64,000 nt of DNA, from assembly GCA_010015675.1 (NCBI GenBank), contig ML977000.1, positions 165,905 through 229,904 on the forward strand, given 5' to 3'. The position numbers were made by a program, and so were the translations under genes. Source of the stretch: Byssothecium circinans (taxonomy: Eukaryota; Ascomycota; Dothideomycetes; Pleosporales; Massarinaceae). Position 1 is the first letter of the stretch, and each line of letters starts with the position of its first letter. Under the pieces are notes generated by a model that did not search any database, was not told where the DNA came from, and saw only the letters and a list, made by a program, of their open reading frames with translations. Below are positions 41,140 through 50,851 of this stretch, one piece after another.

Positions 41140-42360
41140 TGTGCATGAAGGGCGCTTTACTTTTGGCCAATACATCCTCTTGGGCATGACCATGGCTGCG
41201 ATGCGTCTAGATGGTCATTGTGATCCTTATTCAGCTATCTCTCGGCCGAAAGTTCTCAGAGAAAGATAAGCTGCGTACGAGATGATGGTGCCTGCCGGAA
41301 TCCAGTGTCCCTCTACGCTATCTCCTCCCTTGGGAACCGATACGCGCAATACGACTTTGACCACGCTCTTCTACTACCTGCTGCGTCGCCTGGACGTCAT
41401 GGAGGCGCTCAGGGAACAAATTCGATCAAGATTCAAGTCATACACTGAAATCACGGCAAGATCGGCCAGCAACATTCTTTTGATACGAGCTTTGGTTCTC
41501 AAAGCGCTTAGAATCTATCCCTCACTGCCGCTAGAATTTCCACGAGTACTTCCAGTTTGAAGAATATTAGCCGCATCGGCTGCCAGTAAAATGGGTGACA
41601 CTTCTTCCTCCCTGCCATTTTCCGTTAGCCGGGCGAGAAAATCCGGTCGTCTGTTCCGGTCATTCAGCCGCTCAATTATCGTCGCCAATGTACACTCCTC
41701 ATGAATTTTATTGTCATCCAACAGCTTCTGAACTTTGGTCGGCATTAAAAGCATCAGGATTTTTGACAGCCATGGAAACCGTCACATCGAATACACGATT
41801 GCAATCTGACGTAGTGTCTTGTCATTGAATGTGACTGCCGCCGTTCTTCACTGCGTTACAAGTGCGACCAAACGCAAAACTGCCAGTGATATCGAACCCG
41901 ACCCATCCTTGTGTGTACCGACCTCTCCATCTTGTTGACGAATAAGTCCAAAAGTTCAGCCATCAGCCTTTCCTGCTCACGTAGCGCACTCTCAGAGAAT
42001 GTATGCGAAAGCTATCGCCGCTGACGCGCATGCTTTTCTAGATCTTGGCAGGTCGCAAGACCATGTGCGCCCCGTAAATTTTGCCTTTAATGAAGGTTTT
42101 GTGACCGGCACGGAAACCATCGATGTCCTTCCACGCAGTTGCCATATTGAATGATAGCTCCTTCGGGGCAGACCGTACCACAAGGCCATATTTCTCGTGC
42201 ATATTTAGCATTACGAATGGCTGCTGGCCCATGAGGGACGTGTAGGAATAGGGCGCATTGCTCCTTTCTGCGAGACGCGGACCAGGAAATGTGTAGAGTG
42301 GGCTTTGAATGTGGAACTATATTTTCTAAAAGAGGATGGCAATTATGTAAATTTATCAAG
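41140..42360 (-). pseudogene. P450 pseudogene with an internal inverted segment
   Basis: From 42360 down to about 41565 the minus strand encodes, with stops and frameshifts, the N-terminal half of a microsomal P450: His-Glu-Lys-Tyr-Gly-Leu-Val-Val-Arg, Phe-Arg-Ala-Gly-His-Lys-Thr-Phe, Leu-Arg-Glu-Gln-Glu and Arg-Pro-Asp-Phe-Leu-Ala, ending at the start of the I-helix. The next part, Gly-Thr-Asp-Thr to Phe-Pro-Arg-Val-Leu-Pro (I to K helix, with Leu-Lys-Ala-Leu-Arg at the ExxR position), is on the opposite strand at 41330-41560. From about 41328 down to 41140 the minus strand resumes with Gly-His-Trp-Ile-Pro-Ala-Gly-Thr and a decayed haem loop Pro-Arg-Gly-Cys-Ile-Gly. The three blocks are collinear if the middle one is flipped back. 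The Glu of ExxR is also mutated. The gene is dead, and the N-terminal membrane anchor was not recognised. Confidence 0.8.
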
Positions 42361-42578
42361 GAGTTCGGCTGATTTCTCGAATGCTATGACGATCTGAATG
42401 CTTCCTGGTGGTGGTCACGAAGATGTGAAGGGAGCACTGGAGGGAGCACTGGTGCCGAGTACGCAGGATACGCCCTCCCAAGATCGATTGGACCCATCTT
42501 TAGTGGCGTGGTGTGCAAAACGTCAGCCAGCTAGTAAACCAGACAAACGGCTATTTGGCGCGAGTTTTGAAGTGGAAT

Positions 42579-42930
42579 TGGTATGTTACATCCATCAAGT
42601 TCAGCAAGGACGCGATGCTCATCGTCATCGACACAACTGTCCGATGTTGCTAAGAAACTTATTCCTCAATTTAATACTTTTGTTGGAGTCGCAGAAGAAC
42701 CTATCACTACGAAACGTCTCAGTGCAGCGAGGAAAATGGCGGCGATCCTATGAATCTCGATCCCAAGGACGGAGGATTTCTCAGCATGCTCATTCGCTTC
42801 CTGTTAGCATTCCGCGCAAGATGCATTTTCGAGCTATAATGGTGGATCGCTAGAGAAGTTGAAGACTATTAGCAAGAAGTACGGCCCACATGGTATCTTT
42901 CAGAAACTCGTTCCGGATTTCAAGCTGGGC
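42579..42930 (+). pseudogene. Berberine-bridge-type FAD oxidoreductase relic (C-terminal part)
   Basis: Fragments in different frames fit the C-terminal half of FAD-linked (BBE-like) oxidases: an Ile-Lys-Phe-Ser-Lys-Asp-Ala-Met helix at about 42594, Asn-Gly-Gly-Asp-Pro-Met-Asn-Leu near 42736, and the terminal Leu-Lys-Thr-Ile-Ser-Lys-Lys-Tyr-Gly-Pro-His-Gly-Ile-Phe-Gln-Lys at 42858-42910. Stops lie between them, and the FAD-binding N-terminal half with its His/Cys attachment sites was not found. The family oxidises alcohols or cyclises metabolites and is common in secondary-metabolite clusters. The assignment rests on motif resemblance only. Confidence 0.55.
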
Positions 42931-45176
42931 AAAGTGTTAGAGGGGGCTTGGTCCATTTTCTTTCTAATTATTGGCGGATTACCATGTTTGCCCTTCGGGG
43001 AAGCAGTGAAGTCGTACTGAGCCAATAAGAGGGGCGGGGATAGCTGTTCGCGCTTATAATTAAGATGATAGTGAATCACAAATGGTCTCTTGGACAGATA
43101 TGCGTGGGCCGAGCCGCCGAATCGCGCTGTCCCACACATCATTTCGAAGTAGACGTGGTAGAATAGACTATTCGTGTTAAATCAGGTATAATGAGTCTTA
43201 TCTGACTAGTGAAAATTTTCCTTTTCGGTCGGGGGATGGTGGAGGCTATCGGCACTAGCTCGGCGAACACTCAAAAATCTGTCGTTCTCCGTATATATAA
43301 ATTCACCAAGGCACGAAAGCCACCATAATTCAAAGCCTTGCTAGCTCAATCGGTAGAGCGTGAGACTCTTACAAAGTTTCACCTTCTAAATAGAGCGATT
43401 GTATACGATGTGAAATCTCAAGGTTGTGGGTTCGGTAAGTTGCACCGTGTCAGACGTCAGTTCGAATCACCCGCTAACAGTTCCTCTAGACCCCCACGTA
43501 GGGCTCAAAATTCTTTCTTTTTGCTTTTTTCTTGTGACCTTTTTGGTATGATTACTTTCTTTTGCCATTGTCATCCCTAGCTGGTTTCAATCATTTTTGT
43601 CAAACCTGCGTTGTTTCGAGTAGCAACAAGGTTGACAGAACATCACGCTGCCAGAACAAAGGCTGCAGAAAATCATCCTCCTCTAAATCTGTTCCCTAGG
43701 AAGAGTAATGCTTTCCACCGTCTAGTCTTAACTTCCTAATGGAATATAATACCTTCCGGGCCGTCCCATCAATCGTACCATATTCGCCATGCGACACGGA
43801 CTGGATTTTGCGGCTCTGCTCTCTTTTTACTTCTCGCTCATATCATGCTGCAAAAGTACACTCGCTCCATGCTTCTCGCTCCTTCTTTGATGCCTTCTTT
43901 GATGTTGGAGGCTTCGATGAAAGGGGGAACGCAGCGATAATACGGCGGAGGGAATGACGAATGACCCGATCTTGTGAGATCCAATAACTCCAGTCTATCT
44001 TCTATCAGGCTGGGCTTTCAAGGAAGTGGACTCCAGACTTATAATTCGGTATCCGCGGAAGCTTAAGAGAATGAGGAAGATGGCTACTCTCCAGGTTCTC
44101 TCCACGTTATTCAGACTCCCACTTGATGCACGCCCGGGCGGCTTCTGATGGAAGGGGACACGCTAGTACAGATAGGAGATGGCGGTCTTGGCACAGTTGG
44201 GACGAACAGCGAGCCAAAGCCCTAAGGAGTCCTCCACCCTTTACGTGCGAACCGTCAATACCGCCTCCGGCTTAATTTGAGGTTGCATAGGTAAGGAAGC
44301 TATATGAACGAAGGTAACCGTACTACTAGTAGCACATGCGAGGAACGGACCGACAGGATCACAGCGGTCGCAAGACGATCAAGACACGACCGAGGTGTGC
44401 AATGACTCGTATCTGACATTCCTAACGAGATTTTGGTTGTGATTTCTGGCTTGTGCTTAGTACTCACAAATCCGATACAAATCAAGCCATGGCACTTTAT
44501 CGGTGATGTGAATGTCGTTCTATCGAGCTTCATCGGAAAAAGCGAGTCAATATTCCGACCAGGGCTTGGTTGAGTGAGACGCAGCAAGCATGAGTGACCG
44601 ATACATAGAAGAAAAGACAGAGTCTGCGTTTTTGAGTACTGCTAGAAAGATGTTGAAAGACCTTTTGGGATATGAGGCGATTATAGTGATCGAGGAAAAA
44701 ACGAGGCGGGACGATGAGATTTTGGAGGAGGATAACACGGGCGTGCCTGGTACGGACTAGGAACAGAGCTCGTGCTTGTGAAAGGGCTGCAGTGATCATA
44801 CACTACAGACTTCCAGACATTCAAACACCCTTCAGAGGAAACTTTACTGACCATATCAAAAATTGTAGGGGCGGATTATTTACTGCATATGTCTTCTGTG
44901 CTACCAGCAAACCACCCTACCCTGACCCGGTCAATAACGCCTTATCAGCTCTCTTTGGGGCCACCATCCAATCGCTCCATTGATCACTGTACATCAATAC
45001 AAGCTATCACTGCGGCTGCCTTAATCGGTGTCCGGTATCGAGGGTGTTGGCAGGGAGCTACGCCGCATATCAACGCCCTGTTTAACCGCCCCTCACCTCG
45101 AGCAAAAGGACAACCCATCTTTAAAAACTTACCTAAATACGTTTCAATTCTGCAAAAATTGCTCAAGTCTATAACC
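42931..45176. other. Intergenic/degraded stretch with the tRNA relic
   Basis: About 2.2 kb without a supported protein gene. A 57-codon frame at 44590-44760 beginning Met-Ser-Asp-Arg-Tyr-Ile-Glu-Glu-Lys, preceded in the same direction by another protein-like piece (about 44422-44575), may be a relic of an unrecognised gene. 43720-44280 shows nothing. Confidence 0.35.
43336..43435 (+). pseudogene. tRNA-Lys(CUU)-like gene with intron, 3' half degraded
   Basis: The 5' acceptor strand, D arm (TAGCTCAATCGGTAGAGC), anticodon stem and loop with CTT are all present, and the 3' anticodon strand TCTCA at 43417-43421 pairs with TGAGA. A 43-nt intron at 43373-43415 interrupts after position 37, the standard site for nuclear tRNA introns. 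After the GGTTCG box the sequence departs: the T-stem and acceptor 3' strand are not complementary to the 5' part. It is therefore probably a pseudogene or a tRNA-derived fragment. Confidence 0.6.
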
Positions 45177-46127
45177 ATGGCAGGAACCATCATACTCACC
45201 GGAGCAAACAGTTCCCTCGGCATCCCAGCCGCTGAGCATCTTCTCTCGGCCTATCCAGCCTACAACGCCATCTTCACCGTTCGGGATGCTTCTTCCTCCG
45301 ACGCAAACACAGCTCGATTGCGCGAAACAATTTCTCGTTTCCCCAACGCAAAAGCCACGGTTGACGCTCTTGATCTCTCCAATCTATCTGCAGTTCACGC
45401 TTTTGCCGACCGCATCATCTCCGACATCTCCACCGGAAAATATCCTCCTCTCGCTGCCATCATTGCCAATACCTACTACTGGAACCTAGTCAGCGACCCT
45501 GAAATCACCTCAGATGGCTTCGACAAGACCATCGAAGTTGCCCACATAGCCCACTCCGCTCCTCATTCTGCGACTGTTGGGCAGCTTTGGGGAGAAAGGC
45601 CGTGTAGTCCTCTTATCAAGCGACTCACACTGGCCAGGCAAGAACTCGATGGAAAAATATCCTCCCGTCATCCCCAGCGATCTGGATGAGTTGATCAAGC
45701 CCGTCGCTGATGCGGATAAGCAAGGGCGCGGGTACCAGAGATATGCTACTGCAAAATTAGCCGTTACAACATGGTTATATCCCCTCAACAGATATCTCCA
45801 GAATGTAGGTTCATGCGCTTCAACCCACATAGCTTTGCTAACCAGATTCAGGATGCATCGCTATCCAGGATCAGCGCTGTGGCCATCAACCCAGGCAACT
45901 TGGTCGATTCGCGCGCCCTAACCAGCAACACCCCAGCCAGCCTCCACCGAATGCAAAGGTTCGTCTTCAAGCCTCTATTACCCCTGCTAAAAATGTCCAT
46001 GGGGCCAACATTGCGGACTGCTCAACCCGCGGGCATCGATGTCGTCGAGCTTGCTGTTAATCCCAGGTTTGCGGACAAGAGGGGCTTTTTCAACGTTGTT
46101 GCAGGAAGATCAGAGCTCGCCGGATAG
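45177..46127 (+). pseudogene. SDR gene with a single frameshift
   Basis: From ATG 45177 the SDR reading is good: Ile-Leu-Thr-Gly-Ala-Asn-Ser-Ser-Leu-Gly nucleotide motif, Asp-Ala-Leu-Asp-Leu-Ser, and a His-Ile-Ala-His segment. Near 45558 one extra base moves the rest (Leu-Leu-Gly-Ser-Phe-Gly-Glu-Lys-Gly-Arg-Val-Val) into the next frame, which keeps Ser-Ser-Asp and the catalytic Tyr-Ala-Thr-Ala-Lys. A 41-nt intron at 45805-45845 (GTAGGT, CTAAC branch, CCAG) leads to a final exon with Ala-Ile-Asn-Pro-Gly-Asn-Leu. All catalytic residues survive, so the break is recent or a sequence error. It is a different SDR type from the 39674 gene, closer to the large fungal group with Trp-Pro-Gly-Lys-Asn and Gln-Arg-Tyr motifs. 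It marks the right limit of the probable cluster. Confidence 0.75.
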
Positions 46128-47002
46128 CCAGGATGAGAGCAAGCAGGAAAGGCTTTAGAAGAAGACTTTGGAATGGGGCAGGATTACGTCGGAGAACACG
46201 GCTTTGAAAGCTGGGCTGTGAGACATGGGGAGCTTTTTTATTTGCAATTTACAGGGCGAGGTGTTGGGAGGCACCGCACCTATTACGGCTCCATGCCGCG
46301 AGGTATGCCTGCAAGACCCTGTACTGTACATACCCCATGTACTAGTCTTGAATAATGAGTCCAGAGTACCGTTATAAATGGACGATGGGAATTCCAAATC
46401 CTAAGTCCACTTTTCATTCTTACTTGGCCTAATCTACGAATCTCTTCAAGAAAGAATAAACTCTTCCGTATTTTTGCATGCTGTCTGCCAGCCCAATTCT
46501 CCGCCCCCACGACATCTAGCCTACGCTCTGCATTCCCAATCTAGACGTTAAACGCTCTTCCCGGTATACCAAACGCACACCTGCTTCCTCCGCGTCTCCA
46601 GTTTTCGGCTCCCTGCTCCCTGCTCCCTGCAGCAGCTGTAAGACTCTTCAGGCCCCCATTGTGACGCATCGGTTCCTGTCTCATGTCCTACCCTATGTGT
46701 TTGGGCAGGGGTCTACGCGAGCAGTTCCCCGGGTTTATGAACAGACTAGTTAGGTATGTGGGAAGGTTTTCGTCGCACATGCGATGCGGTGCGAAGTGAT
46801 GGGGGTGGGAAAAGAACACGCTTGACGAGAAGCTTTTGTGACTTGTGAGAGCCTGTCGCTTTATACCAAAAAGTGTGCGCCTTTTTGGTCTTTTTCGTCG
46901 TTATGTATTCTCCCAAGTTTGTTGATTTCACATTTTTTTCCCTTCTATTGCGCGGTCATACGCCATATTCACCTCACCCATCGAACCCAATCCATCACCT
47001 CA
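46128..47002. other. Intergenic, promoter of the CFEM-like gene
   Basis: No gene is supported. A CTCCCTGCT tandem triplet occurs near 46610-46630. The right end (46850-47000) is T/C-rich, as expected of a fungal promoter and leader. Confidence 0.5.
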
Positions 47003-47284
47003 ATGGGTCCCAGCCTCCCCCTCGCTCTCCTCACCCTCCTCTTCACAACCCTCAAACTCGCCACCGCAGCCGGGAAAACACACATCTACATCGACCAAAT
47101 CCCACTCTACACATCCCTCAAACCCTGCGCACAGGACCGCGTCAGCGCCATCATCCGCGCACAAGCTTCCGGCTGCGGCGACGATACGCAACTAACCTCC
47201 TTTGCCTGTTTCTGCATCGATTCGAGCACCGAGTATGCGTCTATTATATCGACGGCTGTGAGTGATGCTTGCGGGAAGGCGGCT

Positions 47285-47319
<35 letters not shown>

Positions 47320-48018
47320 GACGATGCTGCGTTTGACGGCAGGAAGTACCGGGCCAGCGTCGGCAACGACGCAGACGCAGACCGATGTGAAAAGTGCGCT
47401 TGAGGCGTTTGGGAGTTATTGTGCCAAGAGCAGTGAGTTGACAAGATGTATGCATCCCCCCTTTTTTCCCTCTCTTATCTTTCTCCCACCACGATCACGA
47501 TCACGAACCCAAAACTAATCCTTCTCCTTCCCAAAGTCACGCAACAAGCTACAGCCACGGCAACAATAACCCAACCCCCCCAAACCCAAACCACCCCCTC
47601 CTCCAGCACGCCTCCCTCCCCTCCCCCCTCAACCCCATCCGCCACAAACACAAACCTCCCCGCTATAATCCTACCCTCGGTCCTCCTCCCCATAACCGCC
47701 ATAACCGCCCTCTTCACCATCCTGTACAAGCGCCAGGCGCGGAAACTGCACATCCTGCAACTGCAAACGTCCTCGGCGCCAGGAGGATTTGGGGAAGGAA
47801 AAGTAGAGGAAGTAGAAGGCCATGGTAGTTCTAGGAATGAGATGGACTGTGAGCAGTATGGGAGGAGGGTTGAAATGCCGATGGGGAGTCCAACTCCCCG
47901 GGGAAAAGAGGCCGGGGTGAGGGTGTATGAGTTGCAGGGGGTGCGGGCTGTGGAGCTTGATGCGGGGGTGAGGGGGTTTGAGGAGGGAGGTTTTGGGACG
48001 GGAAGGGTGAAGAGGTAG
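47003..48018 (+). CDS. CFEM-like cysteine domain membrane protein
   Basis: Two exons, 47003..47432 and 47537..48018 (GTGAGT donor, CCAAAG acceptor), give 303 residues; a second donor 15 nt downstream keeps the same phase. A signal peptide (Leu/Ala-rich to about residue 23) is followed by an extracellular domain with six or more cysteines, including Cys-Gly-Asp and the Phe-Ala-Cys-Phe-Cys pair with a following Asp, the layout of CFEM domains (canonically eight Cys). Then comes a Thr/Ser/Pro-rich stalk, a transmembrane helix (Ile-Leu-Pro-Ser-Val-Leu-Leu-Pro-Ile-Thr, about residues 205-228), a basic stop-transfer Lys-Arg-Gln-Ala-Arg-Lys, and a roughly 75-residue cytoplasmic tail. CFEM proteins can bind haem or act as surface sensors. 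The Cys count is below canonical, so the domain call is tentative. An Ala-Thr-Thr repeat from GACGACGACAGC-type DNA lies in the stalk. Confidence 0.72.
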
Positions 48019-48652
48019 ACGTGTTTTGGACTTGGGAGAGATGCGTGGGGTGGGATTTCCAAAGGAGATGGTGAGATAGGATATGAGATGATATGTTGTA
48101 ATCCAAGGAATAGTTCATACGTCCAAGAAACACGTTCAATATTTGACTACAGCCCTATACCGCTATATTCACAATCAATATTACAACTATCAACACACAC
48201 CCACATCCACATCCACATCCAAACTCTCCCCCACATTGTCTGCCATCCCCCTTTATCAATTTCCCTCATTGAACCCCACCTGAGTAAGTAAACGCCATTA
48301 AAATGCCTGAAAACGCCAGTTCTTTTTGAAAAAAAAAATCAATGCAACTATCGCTAAAAAGAATTAATAACACCCTCCGTCATGATCGTATGCAAGGCAT
48401 CTCTCATAGCAGACTCATTACCCAATGAGCCAGCTGCAAGAAAGTCGTGGTATCGTGGTGGTGGTGGTGATGATGAAATGCTGTGATGTACCGAAAGAGA
48501 GACATGAACAGCTGCAAGGCAGCAAGCTATGCCGGTACGATACCAAAAATGCAGGTATCAGAGTGGGCCGCTACGCAAAACAACTCCGCATCAATATCAT
48601 CTATTCAAAACTGAGAAATCTTGAACGCTCTCAAGATGCCACAGCAATAGAT
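48019..48652. other. Convergent intergenic
   Basis: 3' flanks of the CFEM-like gene (+) and the kinase gene (-). It has short CACATC repeats near 48205 and an A9 run near 48330. No gene is seen. Confidence 0.5.
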
Positions 48653-50851
48653 TTAGGAAAGCGGCCACCGAGTACGCAACCCAGACATCCACTGACCATA
48701 AAGTATGTCAGCCAGAAGACCCTGTTGCTCCATACCAGGCTCAACGTGGCCAGGCAGCTTCTTCTCATCAATCGCATACCCATCAGTGCTAAGCATCTTC
48801 TCGCCACCGATGATGGCACTCTGGCGACGGCGATGCGACTTCAGATGCGGGTTGTTCTGGGCGAGGATGAGTTTTGGTCCCTTCAGTGGGGATGTGGAGG
48901 TTGCGCTACTGGGCGTGCCCATGGGAGTCTGAAACGGTGTCTGTGGTGTCGAAGCATACTCGGCGGAAATCTTGCTGTAGGTGCCCGTGGAGGTTGTGCT
49001 CGAGCGTATGCGGGTCGTGCTTGTGCCATGAACTGTAGTGCCGCTCAAGCTAGTCTCGCTGCCCTTGGTATTGTACTTAGGCGTAGACGATGAAGAGACC
49101 GAGACACCAAGCGCAGAGGCCAGTTTCGAGTCGCTCTGCAGACGGTCGATCATTGCCTTCATCAGCAAGAACTCTCCCTGCGGGTCGACCTGGTCGAGAT
49201 GGGCCCAGGCCTGATGAACTCCACCCAATGCCTCCCGCTGATGGGGGGAAGCCGAGTTCGCGTACGCCTCCTGAAAGACAGAGTCCAGCACCTTGCTGTA
49301 TGCTCGACGACCATAGAGAACATCCTTGGTCACAGCCATTGGCGCATGGACCGGGACAGGAGGCGGAGAATTCTCGTCGTTAGCGTCATCCAGCGGATGT
49401 GCCGAGTTCGGTGGTGAGGGACGGAAGGTCTTAGCCTGCGGATTGGGGTGGAATGAGTTCCCATTCGCAAGAGGATTGGATGAAAGCGCTGCGCGTCGCT
49501 CGCCAGAAGACACTCGCTTGAAATGCCGCACCGTTGACGGTGAGTTGCCAAAGGTGAGATCTACCCCGAGAGGCTGTTTGGGCACGTTGCTAACGCGGCG
49601 CGCAGTCGGTGTCGAATTCGAATCCTCGTGAATGATAGTAGACGATGAAGACTTCCGAGATGAGGTCCGTCGTCGCTCGAGAAGAGGAGAGTCAGATACG
49701 TTGCCCAACGGTGCGGCACCGATGTCCATGCGCTGCATCAGAGACGCAACGCCACCATTCGAAGAGGGAATTCGCGACACCTTACGTCGTGTGGTCACCT
49801 GGCGTGCAGGGGTAATGGGGGCCTGCTTAATTGTGTCAAAGATCCAGTCATCTTCATCTGCCTTTGGGGTGAGGTCGACCCTAGGGACATGTTAGCGTGA
49901 GTCCTTCTTTTGGAATATGGATCTTCTCACATGGACTCCTCATAGTACTTCACATGGGTGCTCGTCTCTTGCTGGGCATCAAACATCTGCTTTCGCTCGA
50001 TGAGTTCCCGCATCGCCTCTGGCTTTCCTGCACGCTTGATGAAGCGGTGGTCTAGCAGCTCCTTCGCACTCGCTCGTCGGTCCGGGTCTTTGATAAGGCA
50101 TTGTGCCACGAAGTCTTTGAAGTCGCGGCTGTAGCTATCGCCTTCCAAGCGCGGAGCGGGGTTCTTTGGTATGACGAACAAGGCCTTCATGGCGTGGATC
50201 TGCGCGTTCGGAGGCTCCCCCATGACAAGCTCCATAGCCGTGATACCCAGTGACCAGACATCTGCCTTGAAGTCATAGCCATTCTCTTGTATCACCTCGG
50301 GCGCCATCCAGTACGGTGTTCCGACGAACGTATGCCGCTGCGACTTGTAGTCGTGCAGTTGCGCGGCGACACCAAAGTCAGCAAGCTTGACCTTGCCCGA
50401 GTCGGTGAGGAGGACGTTTGCGGCCTTGATGTCGCGATGGATCTTGCCGGTCGAGTGGAGGTACTCGAGACCGAGGAGGAGCTGCTTGCAGACGACGGCG
50501 ACGTGTGCTTCGCTGAAGGGGCCCGGTTTCATCTGAACTCGTCAGTGGTGTACATTTTACTTTCGAGGCGCAATCTACCAGATCCAGGGCAGAGCCTCCG
50601 CCCAAAAACTCCATGACTATCCATAGTTTTACGCCTTTTACGAAGCTTGTCTTGTATTCGGTGACATAGGGACTCTTGCATGTGCTCAGCAGGCCAATCT
50701 CGGCCTGGATGTCGGAGAGCTCGTCGGTGCTATTCTCCAGGTCGATGAGCTTGATCGCAACCGTCTCGCCCGTCGTCTTCTCAATCGCTTTGTAGACGGT
50801 TCCAAAGCTCCCGCTGCCCAGTTCTTCGAGGACCGTGTAGTTTTCGGCCAT
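48653..50851 (-). CDS. Germinal-centre (Ste20-group) kinase, Sid1/SepL/MST-1 type
   Basis: Three exons, 50851..50579, 50532..49931 and 49880..48653, phase-consistent, give 700 residues. The N-terminal kinase domain is complete: Gly12-Ser-Gly14-Ser-Phe-Gly17 loop, catalytic Lys34, His123-Arg-Asp125-Ile-Lys127-x-x-Asn130, Asp143-Phe-Gly145, [12 protein letters not shown]170 activation segment with the GCK signature. The tail (about residues 290-660) is Ser/Thr/Pro-rich, and the C-terminus ends Leu-Ala-Asp-Ile-Leu-Tyr-Gly-Gln-Trp with Arg-Thr-Arg-Trp-Pro, the conserved end of Sid1/SepL proteins. In fission yeast Sid1 acts in the septation initiation network; in filamentous fungi SepL/SID-1 and MST-1 promote septum formation. 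Which of these two paralogues it is cannot be settled by eye. Confidence 0.88.

Noticed and set aside
44590..44760. Small + strand gene of 57 codons
   Set aside because: It has an ATG and a protein-like, charged translation, but no flanking exons or recognisable family. Kept only as a possible relic in the interval note.
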